Both the position numbers and the translations under genes were made by a program. The notes below the pieces were generated by a model that saw only the letters and a program-made list of their open reading frames with translations, did not search any database and had not been told where the DNA came from. From contig NZ_WHOS01000016.1 of assembly GCF_013340935.1 (NCBI RefSeq), positions 1 to 64,000 on the forward strand: a stretch of 64,000 nt of DNA, written 5' to 3'. This document shows positions 36,469-45,608 of this stretch, one piece after another; the stretch's first letter is position 1, and every line of letters starts with the position of its first letter. The DNA is from Azospirillum melinis. Lineage in GTDB: Bacteria > Pseudomonadota > Alphaproteobacteria > Azospirillales > Azospirillaceae.

Positions 36469-37034
36469 GCCGGGCCTCCTTCCTTGGCGGCTTCGACCGG
36501 GTCGATGCCGTCGACCTGGGCATGGTCGTGGTGGGGCAGTTCACCGGTGCGGATGAAGGTCCAGGCGACCTGGAGGAAGCGGAAGCACATCAGGTAGGAG
36601 CCGAGCGGCACCGCCAGATAGATGATCCACATCGGCCATTCCAGATCGGCCGACACCTGCTCGGTCTCGGAGATGTGGTAGACGAAGCGCGCGCCGAGCG
36701 ACCCGACGATGAAGGTGAACAGCGCGCCGGCGCCCAGCCCGAACAGCACGAACTTGGCACGCAGGTGCGGTTCCATCCGGTTGATGATGACGTCGACGCC
36801 CACATGGATGCCGGTGCGCACGCCATAGGCGGCACCGAACTTGGCCATCCACACGAACATGTAGATGCACAGCTCCTGCGCCCAGGCGAGGTTCCAATGC
36901 AGCACATAGTCCTGGATGTAGGGGACGCCGGAGAAATAGCGGTGGACGACGGACGCGAAGATGACGAGCGTCGCCCCGGCCATGAGCGACGCGATCAGCG
37001 TCTCCTCAAGCCGGTCGAGAATTTTCATAAGCAT
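36465..37034 (-). CDS. dctQ: TRAP transporter small membrane subunit DctQ
   Basis: Small membrane subunit of the TRAP transporter, 189 residues with four helices: LIASLMAGATLVIFASVVHRY, LAWAQELCIYMFVWMAKFGA, FVLFGLGAGALFTFIVGSL and WIIYLAVPLGSYLMCFRFL. It bridges DctM and the periplasmic DctP. The start MLMKILDRLEETL (37034) is taken because the longer frame runs back through a dispersed repeat. A second ATG two codons later is also possible. The C-terminal tail is acidic and soluble. Confidence 0.93.
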   Translation of the reverse strand: MLMKILDRLEETLIASLMAGATLVIFASVVHRYFSGVPYIQDYVLHWNLAWAQELCIYMFVWMAKFGAAYGVRTGIHVGVDVIINRMEPHLRAKFVLFGLGAGALFTFIVGSLGARFVYHISETEQVSADLEWPMWIIYLAVPLGSYLMCFRFLQVAWTFIRTGELPHHDHAQVDGIDPVEAAKEGGPA

Positions 37035-37078
37035 GTCGGGGGAATCTCCCGGTCGGCGGAGATGGTCGGTAACTTGAT

Positions 37079-37225
37079 ACCCTCTCCCGTCCCGGGAGAG
37101 GGAGGGCCCCGCCGAAGGCGGGAGGGTGAGGGGCGATCCGCACATGGATCCTGATCCTTGGATCACCCCTCACCCTTCCCATGCTTTGCATGGGCCCCTC
37201 CCCTCTCCCGGGGCGGGAGAGGGGA
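37079..37225. repeat. Pair of dispersed GC-rich palindromic repeats
   Basis: Two copies of the dispersed element in inverse orientation between dctP and dctQ. The left copy has CCTCTCCCGTCCCGGGAGAGG then GGAGGGTGAGGGG. The right copy has CACCCCTCACCC then CCTCTCCCGGGGCGGGAGAGG. They could fold into nested hairpins. Such a structure inside an operon could lower dctQM expression relative to the binding-protein gene dctP. Confidence 0.85.
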
Positions 37226-37240
37226 ATGGATGACCTCAAA

Positions 37241-38263
37241 TTACATCTTGAAGCCGGCCGCGGCCGATTCCTTGTAGATCGCTTCGATCAGGTCCTTGCC
37301 GACGCGGGATTCGGCGTCCTTGTGGACCGGCTTCAGGGCCTTGATCCAGGCTTCGCGCTCTTCCTTGGTCTGGGTGTGGAACTCGGTCTTGCCGGACGCC
37401 TTCATCTGGGCCAGCGCCACGTCGTTCTCGTTCTGGGCGATGTCGTTGGCGTAGTCGGTCGCCTCCTTCATCGCCTCTTCCAGCTTGCCGCGGACGTCGG
37501 CGGGCAGGCCTTCCCAGAACTTCTTGTTCACGATGACCGCATAGCCGAGATAGCCGTGGTCGGTCAGGGTGGCGTTCTTCTGAACCTCGTGCATCTTCTG
37601 GGTGTACATGTTGGACGGCGGGTTCTCCGTGCCGTCGACGACGCCGGTCTGCAGCGCCTGGTACACTTCGGAGAAGGCCATCACCTGCGGCAGGGCACCC
37701 AGCGCACGCATCTGGGCGTCCAGCACCTTGGACGACTGGATGCGCATCTTCAGGCCCTTCACGTCCTCCGGCTTGATGAGCGGCTTGTTGGCGCTCATGA
37801 TCTTGAAGCCGTTGTCCCAGTAGGCCAGCCCGATGATGCCCTTGGACTCCAGCTTCTTGAACAGGCTCTTGCCGATCTCGCCCTTGGTGACGCGCTGGAG
37901 GACTTCCTTGCTCGGGAAGATGTAGGGCAGGTCGAAGACCTCGAATTCCTTGGCGCCCAGCGGGCCGAACTTTGCCAGCGACGGGGCCAGCATCTGCACG
38001 GCACCCAGCTGCAGCGCCTCAAGCTCTTCCTTGTCCTTGTAGAGCTGGCTGTTGGGATAGACCTCGATCTTCACCTTGCCGGCGGTCAGCTTCTCGGCCA
38101 GCTCCTTGAACTTCTCGGCACCCTTGCCCTTCGGCGTCTCCGGCGCGACGACGTGGCTGAACTTGATCACGATCTGGTCCTGGGCCCAGGCCGTCGAAAT
38201 CGCCATCGGCGCCGACATCATGCAGCCGACCGCCGCCGCGCACAGGAGCTTCACGAGTTTCAT
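37241..38263 (-). CDS. dctP: TRAP dicarboxylate-binding protein DctP
   Basis: Periplasmic solute-binding protein of the TRAP system, 340 residues. A signal peptide (MKLVKLLCAAAVGCMMSAPM, cleavage near STAWAQ) precedes QIVIKFSHVVAPETPKGKGA, typical of C4-dicarboxylate DctP. The anion-binding arginine is expected in KGLKMRIQSS, followed by VYQALQTGVVDGTENPPSN. It probably binds succinate, malate or fumarate, which azospirilla prefer as carbon sources. It is divergent from the dctSR regulators. The long gap to dctQ (206 bases) contains a repeat pair. Confidence 0.95.
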   Translation of the reverse strand: MKLVKLLCAAAVGCMMSAPMAISTAWAQDQIVIKFSHVVAPETPKGKGAEKFKELAEKLTAGKVKIEVYPNSQLYKDKEELEALQLGAVQMLAPSLAKFGPLGAKEFEVFDLPYIFPSKEVLQRVTKGEIGKSLFKKLESKGIIGLAYWDNGFKIMSANKPLIKPEDVKGLKMRIQSSKVLDAQMRALGALPQVMAFSEVYQALQTGVVDGTENPPSNMYTQKMHEVQKNATLTDHGYLGYAVIVNKKFWEGLPADVRGKLEEAMKEATDYANDIAQNENDVALAQMKASGKTEFHTQTKEEREAWIKALKPVHKDAESRVGKDLIEAIYKESAAAGFKM

Positions 38264-38439
38264 AGGTGCGTCCCCCTCTGGTATTCATTGTAGACAGGGC
38301 TGACTGTTCGGCCCCGTACTTGTTGCGCATTGTTCATGATCGGACGAATTGCGGCTATTGTGGATATCCGCAGAGTCGGCCTATTCCACTTTCGTGCGAT
38401 CCAGCCATCCCCTGCCCCCATACTTTCGTGTCCACCCCG
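38264..38439. promoter_or_regulatory. dctP: Divergent dctP / dctS control region
   Basis: 176 bases between the divergent transporter and regulator genes, where the DctR response regulator would be expected to act. It is more AT-rich than the genes. It holds an imperfect inverted repeat, GCGG and CCGC around CTATTGTGGATAT (38352-38372). No clear sigma54 or sigma70 consensus was found, so the promoters are not placed. Confidence 0.4.
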
Positions 38440-40629
38440 ATGCCGAAGCCATCCCGCAACTCCAGTCCTGCCGTCCGCATCGGGCGGGCGGTGCCGCATG
38501 CCATGCCGGTGGTGGCGATGGCGCTGGTCGTGGTGCTGCTGGGCGCCTTCCTGTGGCTGTTGCAGCGCAACGAGCGGGAGGAGGAGGCGCTGGCGCTGAT
38601 CAAGGATGCGCTGTGGGTGGAGCAGAACCTGCACTTCCAGCTTGCGTCCGACGAGGACAAGCTGGAGAGGCTGGCGGAGACGCTGAGCCGGACCGAAGCA
38701 GGCCGGACCGAGCTGGACCTGCGGCAGTTCGCCGCAATGGCCCGGCTGGTGGTGAACACCAATCCGGCGATCGAGCGGGTGCTGTGGCTCGACCCCCAGG
38801 GCCGTACCCTGCTGGCAGAACCGCCGTTCCCGGGGAGCGGCGGAACGGACACAACATCGGAGCCGGCCGGCGCGGAGGGCATGGCCCGCGACGACGCGGT
38901 GCGGATCGCGCGGTCTTCCGGCCTGCGGGCCTATGGCGCGCCCTACCGGATCGATGCCACCGACCGCGGCTTCGACGCCGCCTTCCCGCTGTTCCGCGAC
39001 GGCGCCTTCGCCGGCACGCTGGTCGGCGTCTTCTCCTTCGAGGCGATGCTGACCCACCATGTCCCCTGGTGGTTCGCCCAGCGTTACCAGCTGGAGGTGA
39101 TTGACGCCACCGGCACGGTGCTGGGATCGAAGTCGCGCATGTCGGTGCCCGGCTCCATGGCAGGGCCGGCGCCCGACCCAGCGCGCAGCCACCTCATCCC
39201 GTTCGATCCGCCCGGCCATGGGATGGCCCTGGTCGCCACCGCCTACCCCACCGAGTCCAACGTCACCCGCACCGTTCTGGTGGCGGCGATCTTCGCGCTG
39301 ACCGGGTCGGCCTTGTGGAGCCTGTGGTCGCTGCGCCGGCACATCGCCGGCCGCCTGCGCGCCGAGGAGGCGCTGCGCGAGGAGCATGCCTTCCGCAAGG
39401 CGATGGAGGACAGCCTGACCGTTGGCATGCGCGCCCGCGACCTGGAGGGGCGCATCACCTACGTCAACCCGGCCTTCTGCCGGATGGTCGGGCTGGACGC
39501 GGAAGATTTGATCGGGCGCGGCCCGCCGGCGCCCTATTGGCTGCCGGAGGAGATCGACCGGGCCGAGGCCGCCTTCCAGGACGTGCTGGCCGGCCGGGCG
39601 CCGGAAAGCGGGCTGGAGATGCGCTTCCAGCGCGCCGACGGCGAGCGGTTCGAGGCGCTGATCTACGAGGCGCCGCTGATCGACGCCAACGGGCGGCAGA
39701 CCGGCTGGATGGGCTCCGTCCTCGACATCACCGAACGCAAGCGTGCCGAGGAACTGGCACGCCAGCAGCAGGAGCGGCTGCAACAGACCTCCCGCCTGAT
39801 CACCATGGGTGAAATGGCCTCCACCCTGGCGCATGAGCTGAACCAGCCGCTGTCGGCCATCGCCAGCTATTGCACCGGCTGCCTGAACCGGCTGCGCTCC
39901 GACCGCTGCGACACGGAAGAGGTGGCGGCGGCGCTGGAGAAGCTGGCCGCCCAGGCCAAGCGGGCCGGGCTGGTGGTGCGCCGCATCCACGACTTCGTGC
40001 GCAAGCGCGATCCCAGGGTCGCCCCCTGTTCGCTGGCCGAGGTGCTGGAGGATTGCGTGGGGCTGGCCGGCAGCGACGCCGCAAGGCTGGGCGTGCGGGT
40101 GGAACTGGATGCCCCGGCCGATCTGCCGCCGGTCACCGGCGACCGCATCCTGCTGCAACAGGTGGTGCTGAACCTGATGCGCAACGGGATCGAGGCGATG
40201 GCCCGCACCCCGCGCGCCGACCGCCGCCTGACGGTCACCGTCCGCCAGACCGATTGCGACGGCGGCGGGGACGGCAAGGACGGGGGCAGGGATGGCGCCC
40301 GCCTGCTGCTGACGGAGATCCGCGACCATGGCTGCGGCGTTGCCCCCGACGTGGCCGACCGCCTGTTTTCCCCTTTCTTCACCACCAAGCGCGAAGGTAT
40401 GGGCATGGGCCTGAACATCTGCCGGTCCATCGTCGAGCACCATCGCGGCCGGCTGTGGTTCGAGACGGTGGCGCCGGAGGACGATGGAAACGGAGACACA
40501 ACGGGGGCCACCGCCGCCGGCACGCGCTTCCTGTTCACCCTGCCCGTCCATGCCCGCACGCCGGACCGGACAACCGGCCCACATCCCGCCGGCCCCTATC
40601 CCGATCACACCGCCGAGGCTGCCGAATGA
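38440..40629 (+). CDS. dctS: DctS-type sensor histidine kinase
   Basis: Membrane sensor kinase, 729 residues from MPKPSRNSSPAVRIG. A first membrane helix (AMPVVAMALVVVLLGAFLWL), a periplasmic sensor of about 260 residues, a second helix (TVLVAAIFALTGSALWSLW), one PAS domain (MEDSLTVGMRARDLEGRITY onward), the phospho-acceptor His in MASTLAHELNQPLSAIASY, and a HATPase domain with GMGMGLNICRSIVEHH. The HELNQPL form is typical of DctS/FixL-type kinases. It senses dicarboxylates in related systems. It overlaps dctR by 4 bases (ATGA) and is divergent from dctP. Confidence 0.93.
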   Translation: MPKPSRNSSPAVRIGRAVPHAMPVVAMALVVVLLGAFLWLLQRNEREEEALALIKDALWVEQNLHFQLASDEDKLERLAETLSRTEAGRTELDLRQFAAMARLVVNTNPAIERVLWLDPQGRTLLAEPPFPGSGGTDTTSEPAGAEGMARDDAVRIARSSGLRAYGAPYRIDATDRGFDAAFPLFRDGAFAGTLVGVFSFEAMLTHHVPWWFAQRYQLEVIDATGTVLGSKSRMSVPGSMAGPAPDPARSHLIPFDPPGHGMALVATAYPTESNVTRTVLVAAIFALTGSALWSLWSLRRHIAGRLRAEEALREEHAFRKAMEDSLTVGMRARDLEGRITYVNPAFCRMVGLDAEDLIGRGPPAPYWLPEEIDRAEAAFQDVLAGRAPESGLEMRFQRADGERFEALIYEAPLIDANGRQTGWMGSVLDITERKRAEELARQQQERLQQTSRLITMGEMASTLAHELNQPLSAIASYCTGCLNRLRSDRCDTEEVAAALEKLAAQAKRAGLVVRRIHDFVRKRDPRVAPCSLAEVLEDCVGLAGSDAARLGVRVELDAPADLPPVTGDRILLQQVVLNLMRNGIEAMARTPRADRRLTVTVRQTDCDGGGDGKDGGRDGARLLLTEIRDHGCGVAPDVADRLFSPFFTTKREGMGMGLNICRSIVEHHRGRLWFETVAPEDDGNGDTTGATAAGTRFLFTLPVHARTPDRTTGPHPAGPYPDHTAEAAE

Positions 40630-41222
40630 CCACGCTCCACATCGTCGACGACGACGAGGCCATCCGCGACGCGCTCGGCTGGCTGTTCCAGTCGCGCAAC
40701 GTCCCGGTGGCGGGCTGGCCGTCGGCCGAATCCTTCCTGGAGTCCTGGCGGCCGGACACCGCCGGCTGCCTCCTGCTGGACATCCGCATGGAGGGGATGA
40801 GCGGGCTGGAGCTGTTCGACCGGCTGCTGTCCAAGGGCTGCCGCATGCCGGTGATCTTCCTGACCGGCCATGGCGACGTGCCCATCGCCGTCGGCGCCCT
40901 GAAGAAGGGAGCCCGCGATTTCGTGGAGAAGCCCTTCAACGACAACGAGCTGGTCGACCGGGTGATCGACGCGCTGGCCTACGACGCCGAACAGCGCGAG
41001 CGCGAAGCCGGTCAGGCCGGGCTGGCCGCCCGTCTGGCCACCCTGACCCAGCGCGAGCGGCAGGTGATGGAGCTGGTCGTCGCCGGCCGCCTGAACAAGG
41101 TGATCGCCGACGAGCTGGGCATCAGCATGCGCACGGTGGAGGTCCACCGCAGCCATGTGTTCGAGAAGATGCGGGTGAAGACGGCGGTGGAGCTGACGCG
41201 GCTGCTGACGGGTGCGGCCTGA
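40626..41222 (+). CDS. dctR: DctR-type response regulator
   Basis: Two-component response regulator, 198 residues. The receiver domain has the acidic pocket VDDDEAI and phospho-acceptor Asp52 in LLLDIRMEGMSG, with Thr and Lys in FLTGHGDV and FVEKPF. A LuxR/FixJ-type helix-turn-helix follows: TQRERQVMELVVAGRLNK and ISMRTVEVHRSHVFEKM. Paired with DctS it should activate dctPQM. The start is the ATGA overlap with dctS. Confidence 0.94.
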   Translation: MTTLHIVDDDEAIRDALGWLFQSRNVPVAGWPSAESFLESWRPDTAGCLLLDIRMEGMSGLELFDRLLSKGCRMPVIFLTGHGDVPIAVGALKKGARDFVEKPFNDNELVDRVIDALAYDAEQREREAGQAGLAARLATLTQRERQVMELVVAGRLNKVIADELGISMRTVEVHRSHVFEKMRVKTAVELTRLLTGAA

Positions 41223-41311
41223 TTGCTTCTCCCGATAAGGGAAAACCCAGGGGACGACGGAGGCGCCTGGAGTCCCCGCCGGTCCCGTACTAGTCTGTTC
41301 GCGCCACTCCG

Positions 41312-43066
41312 GTGGTCGTATTCCCCGGCGGACTGGAGCATCAGCGGTTGAGGTTTCGGTTACCCAGTTCCATCCTCGCCATCGGCTTGGCCGTGACGGC
41401 ACCGCTGCTGCTGTTCGGCGCCGTGATGGTCTGGCAGCTCGACGCCCGCGACCGGGCGGAGACGGAGGATGCGCTGCAATCGGTGGCGCAGTCGTTGTCG
41501 TTGGCGGTCGACCGTGAACTGGCGAGCCAGCTGCGGCCGCTGGAACTGCTGGCGTCGCTGCTCCAGCCCAATGCCGACGATCTGCCCACCCTGTACCAGG
41601 AGACCACCACCGCCACCCACAGCCAGCCCGGCTGGCTGGCGATGGGGATGGTCGATGCCGACACCGGCCGCTTCGTCTTCCACACCCATTACCCGCTGGG
41701 CGTCCAGCCGCTGCCGCCGCCCCGGCTGGACGAGATCACCCGCCATGTCATCGAAAGCCGCCGCGCGACCATCGGCGGCGTGCTGCCGCCCGGCGGACCG
41801 CCGGGCCGGCCGTCGCTGATCCTGCGGGCACCGATCCTCCAGTTCGACCCGGACCGCCAGAACGACCGGGTGCGCTACGTCCTGTCCCTGGCACTTGGGC
41901 TGGAGGGGCTGTCCAGCGCCCTGAGGACCCGCGACACCCCGCCGGAATGGACGGTCACCGTCATCGATCCGACCATGCTGATCGCCGCCCGCTCACGCGA
42001 TGCGGCGGCCCATCTGGGCCAGAAGGTCTACGCGTCGCTGGAGGCGCGGATCCGCACCGGCAGCAACCGCATGTTCGTCGGCCAGACCAAGGACGGGATC
42101 GAGGTCCACTCCGTCATCCACCGCTCATCCGAAACCGGCTGGGCGGTGGTGCTGGGCGTGCCGTCGACCATCGTGCAGCAGAAGCTGAACGCCACCCGCA
42201 TGACGGTGGTCGGCGGAGCGGCTGCCGCCTGCGCGGCGACGCTGATGCTGGCGCTGCTGGTGTCGCGCGCCTACGGCCGCCGCCGCAGTGCCGAGGAGGA
42301 GGTGCGGCGCGCCCGTGAGGCGGTGCTGATCGAGCAGCGCCGCCGGCTGCAGTCGGAAAAGGATCATGCCGAGGCGGCGAACCGGGCCAAGAGCGATTTC
42401 CTGGCGAACATGAGCCACGAGCTGCGCACCCCGCTGAACGCGATCATCGGCTTCGCCGAGGCGCTGATGTCCGGCATCTTCGGCCCCTCCCCGCCCAAGC
42501 ATGTCGAATATCTGACCGCCATCCACCAGTCCGGCCGCCATCTGCTGGATCTGGTGAACGAGCTTCTGGACATGGCGAAGATCGAGGCCGGACGGCTGGA
42601 GCTGTTCCCCGCCTGCGTCGCGCTGGGCGAGCTGCTGGAGGATTGCCTGTCGCTGATGGAGGCGCTGGCCCTGCGCAAGGGGGTGGTGCTGACCAGCGGC
42701 GCCATCGCGTCCGATCTTCAGGTCACCGTGGATGGGGTCCGCATGCGGCAGGCGGTGCTGAACGTCCTGTCCAATGCCATCAAATTCACTCCGTCGGGCG
42801 GTGCGGTGCGGGTGGAGGCCAGGCCCGGACCCGGCGGAACCGGTGCGGTCATCGTGATCGCTGACACCGGCGTCGGCATGACCGCGGATGAGCTGGTGAT
42901 CGCGATGGAGCCGTTCCGTCAGGTCCACAATTATCTGACCAAGGCGGAGGCCGGCACCGGCCTGGGCCTGCCGCTGGCCCGCCGCTTCGTCGAGGCCCAT
43001 GGCGGCACCCTGACGCTGGACAGCACGCCGGGCACCGGCACCACGGTGACGATCATCCTGCCGTGA
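41312..43066 (+). CDS. Orphan membrane histidine kinase
   Basis: Hybrid-free sensor kinase, about 584 residues. First membrane helix SSILAIGLAVTAPLLLFGAVM, an extracytoplasmic sensor (about residues 45-300) containing WLAMGMVDADTGRFVFHT, which resembles double-Cache sensors, a second helix VVGGAAAACAATLMLALLV, a coiled linker, HisKA with NMSHELRTPLNAIIGFAEA, and HATPase with NVLSNAIKFTPSGGAV and GTGLGLPLARRFVEAHGG. No response regulator follows, so its partner is elsewhere; it may act with the dct system beside it. GTG 41312 is used; TTG 41348 is an alternative. Confidence 0.88.
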   Translation: MVVFPGGLEHQRLRFRLPSSILAIGLAVTAPLLLFGAVMVWQLDARDRAETEDALQSVAQSLSLAVDRELASQLRPLELLASLLQPNADDLPTLYQETTTATHSQPGWLAMGMVDADTGRFVFHTHYPLGVQPLPPPRLDEITRHVIESRRATIGGVLPPGGPPGRPSLILRAPILQFDPDRQNDRVRYVLSLALGLEGLSSALRTRDTPPEWTVTVIDPTMLIAARSRDAAAHLGQKVYASLEARIRTGSNRMFVGQTKDGIEVHSVIHRSSETGWAVVLGVPSTIVQQKLNATRMTVVGGAAAACAATLMLALLVSRAYGRRRSAEEEVRRAREAVLIEQRRRLQSEKDHAEAANRAKSDFLANMSHELRTPLNAIIGFAEALMSGIFGPSPPKHVEYLTAIHQSGRHLLDLVNELLDMAKIEAGRLELFPACVALGELLEDCLSLMEALALRKGVVLTSGAIASDLQVTVDGVRMRQAVLNVLSNAIKFTPSGGAVRVEARPGPGGTGAVIVIADTGVGMTADELVIAMEPFRQVHNYLTKAEAGTGLGLPLARRFVEAHGGTLTLDSTPGTGTTVTIILP

Positions 43067-43106
43067 TAAAGGCAGCGGGACGGTTAATCGGATGTGGAGT
43101 TCCGCC

Positions 43107-44420
43107 TCAACCCCGGCGGGGCGGACGGCCGGGGAGCGTGGCGCGCTGAAGCTTGGCGCCGGCCATGTCGGCACCGTCCATGTCGGCGCTGTCGAGATTG
43201 GCGTCGGACAGGTTCGCCTGCACCAGACAGGTGCCGACCAGCAGGGCGCCGCGCATGTCGGCTCCCATCAGGTTGGCGGCCCAGGAGCGGCCGGTGGGGC
43301 GGCCAGACGGGTCCTTGATCGCTGCCGGCCCAAGCCGCACCCGCGTCAGGTCGGCGCCGGTCAGCACGGCGTAGCTGAGGTTGGCGCCCGACAGGTCGGC
43401 GCCCATCAGGTTGGCGCCCTCCAGATTGGCGCCCGACAGATCGGTCATCATCAGCCGCGCGCCGGTCAGCGCCGCCGCCGACAGGTTGGCCCCGCGCAAG
43501 CTTGCGGCGCTGAGGTTGACATTGCGCAAATCGGCACGGCTGAGGTCGGCGCCGTCCAGATCGGCCCGCTGGCCGCGCTGGCCGAAGCTGTCGATCCAGC
43601 GCTCATGGTCGAAGATGGCGCGCTGGATTTCCGACCCCATGCTGTCGATGGGGCGGGTCATCTGCGCCGTGGCGATGCGGGTGGAGGACAGGTCGCAGTC
43701 AGCCATCCGCGTGCCGACCATGTCGGCCTTGTCGAAGCGGGTGCCGTCCAGCGCCGCCCCCGACAGGTTGGCGCCGTTCAGCCGGGCGCCGGTCAGGTCC
43801 GCCCCGGTCAGCACCGCCCCCGACAGATCGGCGTTCTGCAACATGGCGCCGCTGAGGTCGGCGTCGGACAGGTTGGCGCCGCGCAGCACCGCCCCGGTGA
43901 GGTCGGTGGGAATGCCGCCCTCCGCCGTCATGCCGTTCTGGAGGCGGGCGAGTGCCGCCTTGTGGATCTGGCGGGCGCTTTCGGCGTCCTGCGCATCGGG
44001 GCCGGTGCCGCGACGGGCGGTGCCGCCCGGTTCCAGCGTGCCGGCGCGCAGGTCGGCGCCCTTCAAATTGGCGTTCGAGAAGTCGGCCGCGCGCAGCCGG
44101 GCGCCGCGCAGGTCGGTCTGCATCAGGTTGGCGCGGCTGATGTCGGCATCGCGCAGATCGACGCCGAACAGGTCGGCGCCGGCCAGATTGGTTCCGTTCA
44201 GCCGCCCGCGCGCCAGCCGCGCCCCGACCAGACGGGCGCCGCGCAGGTCGCGCTGCGACAGGTCCACCCCCTCCAGATCGGCCATGGCGAGGTTGGCGCG
44301 GGCACCGCCCGGCTGGCCCTTGATCCAGCGGGCATGCCGGTCCAGCACCTCGGCCAGTTGGTCGGGCCGAAAGAAGGAGACGGACTGAGCGGTCGGGGTG
44401 GTGGCGGTTGGCACGGACAA
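43107..44420 (-). CDS. Large pentapeptide-repeat protein
   Basis: A 437-residue protein built mainly of A(D/N)LXX pentapeptide repeats, predicted to fold as a right-handed quadrilateral beta-helix. The architecture is duplicated. A short helix with HARWIKGQPGGARANL (about residue 30) opens the first repeat block, and HERWIDSFGQRGQRADL (about 275) opens another. A non-repeat linker (about 125-170) carries QIHKAALARLQNG. No signal peptide is seen. Some pentapeptide proteins mimic DNA and inhibit gyrase, but many have no known role, and none is assigned here. The start is TTG 44420 or the GTG two codons later. Confidence 0.8.
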   Translation of the reverse strand: MSVPTATTPTAQSVSFFRPDQLAEVLDRHARWIKGQPGGARANLAMADLEGVDLSQRDLRGARLVGARLARGRLNGTNLAGADLFGVDLRDADISRANLMQTDLRGARLRAADFSNANLKGADLRAGTLEPGGTARRGTGPDAQDAESARQIHKAALARLQNGMTAEGGIPTDLTGAVLRGANLSDADLSGAMLQNADLSGAVLTGADLTGARLNGANLSGAALDGTRFDKADMVGTRMADCDLSSTRIATAQMTRPIDSMGSEIQRAIFDHERWIDSFGQRGQRADLDGADLSRADLRNVNLSAASLRGANLSAAALTGARLMMTDLSGANLEGANLMGADLSGANLSYAVLTGADLTRVRLGPAAIKDPSGRPTGRSWAANLMGADMRGALLVGTCLVQANLSDANLDSADMDGADMAGAKLQRATLPGRPPRRG

Positions 44421-44972
44421 CTCGACGCCGTGAAATGGTTACATCGCGACAATCATGCGGTTCATTCCTTACCGAAGGCTGAATGAATCCCCCTTTTGCG
44501 CACCCTCTTTCGGAGGATGCGGTTCGGCGGCCCGCCGACATGGCGCATCGGTGGAAAAACGGGGATTCCAGCCGGGATGGATAGGAAAAACGGAAGCTTG
44601 GCCATAGCAACGGCCATAGGCCCCAACACGTCCACCGCCGTGACTTTACCGCGTCAGTCCCGAGTCGTGCAGGTTACCGTTCTGTAATCGAACCGGCTGC
44701 GAACGGGTCGCGAACAGCCGCGACTCGGCTTCCCGCCCCTGTTCCGGGCGAGGCGGCGGAATCCCTCGACTCCTCCAGAAAACAGCATCGGTTAAGCAAT
44801 GGTTGCTTGACAGAAAAGGCCACGGGCATCCTAAAAGTGTCCCACCTTTCGGATAAACGCACCGCAGCACGCCTTGACCTTAGCCAGGGTGTGACTTTGG
44901 CCGTAACCGGGACGACGGGTCCAGACGATGGATTCCGGCTGCCGGAGCGGAAAAACGGGATATGAAGGAAGA
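44421..44972. other. Intergenic region before DUF882 gene
   Basis: 552 bases without a convincing gene. Short frames on both strands here lack ribosome-binding sites and family similarity. The stretch is less GC-rich around 44770-44870. It should hold the promoters of the pentapeptide gene and the DUF882 gene. Confidence 0.5.
44807..44835 (+). promoter_or_regulatory. Candidate sigma70 promoter for DUF882 gene
   Basis: A consensus TTGACA (44807-44812) is followed 17 bases later by CCTAAA (44830-44835), a weak -10 element. The predicted transcript would carry a leader of about 130 bases before ATG 44973. Confidence 0.35.
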
Positions 44973-45608
44973 ATGATGAAGGATGCGGACGCCCGGTCGA
45001 TCACGACCGCACGCCCGAGCGTCGGCGAGAGCCACGCCACCGAACGCCGTCATCTTGATCGCCGCCATCTTCTGCGTGCCGGCCTCGGCCTGGCGGCGGT
45101 CGCCTCAGCCGGCGGGACGCTGCTCACCAGCGAAGAGGCGGAAGCTGCGGCGCTCCGCGCTCCGCCGCGGGTGCTGTCCCTGGTGAACCTGCACACCGGC
45201 GAGCGCATCAGCGCCGAATACTGGTCGCGGGGCAAATATGTCCGCGACGCGATGCGGGCGCTGAACCGCGTTCTGCGCGACCACCACAACAATTCGGTCC
45301 ATGCGATGGACCCGAAGCTGATCGATCTGGTCCACTCGCTGAGCCGCAAGATCAACCGCCGCGGCCCGATCGAGATCGTCTCGGGCTACCGCTCGCCGGA
45401 GACCAATGCGATGCTGCGCGAGGCCGACGGCAGCGGCGTGGCGCAGAACAGCTATCACATGCGCGGCATGGCAATCGACCTGCGGGTTCAGGGCCTGTCG
45501 ACCCGCCAGCTCCAGCGGGCGGCGCTCAGCCTGCGTGGCGGCGGGGTCGGCTACTATCCGGACAGCAACTTCGTCCATGTCGACGTCGGGCCGCTCCGCC
45601 ACTGGTGA
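44973..45608 (+). CDS. DUF882 (YcbK-type) Tat-exported protein
   Basis: DUF882/YcbK family protein, 211 residues, a member of the peptidase M15-like clan. A twin-arginine signal (RRHLDRRHLLRAGLGLAAVAS, with RRHLLRA) precedes an Ala-Ala cleavage region. The mature part has VSGYRSPETN, the zinc-ligand candidate His in NSYHMRGMAIDL, and DSNFVHVDVGPLRHW at the end, matching the M15 H-x(6)-D and HxD patterns. It probably acts on peptidoglycan in the periplasm; E. coli YcbK (MepK) is a cross-link endopeptidase. A GAAGGAAGA site precedes ATG 44973. Confidence 0.9.
   Translation: MMKDADARSITTARPSVGESHATERRHLDRRHLLRAGLGLAAVASAGGTLLTSEEAEAAALRAPPRVLSLVNLHTGERISAEYWSRGKYVRDAMRALNRVLRDHHNNSVHAMDPKLIDLVHSLSRKINRRGPIEIVSGYRSPETNAMLREADGSGVAQNSYHMRGMAIDLRVQGLSTRQLQRAALSLRGGGVGYYPDSNFVHVDVGPLRHW

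Noticed and set aside
37035..37166. Longer N-terminus of DctQ
   Set aside because: The in-frame extension is translated from the dispersed repeat and adds a non-conserved leader before the first helix.
44496..44862. Small genes in the gap before the DUF882 gene
   Set aside because: Frames of about 60-75 codons on both strands lack ribosome-binding sites, codon bias and similarity.
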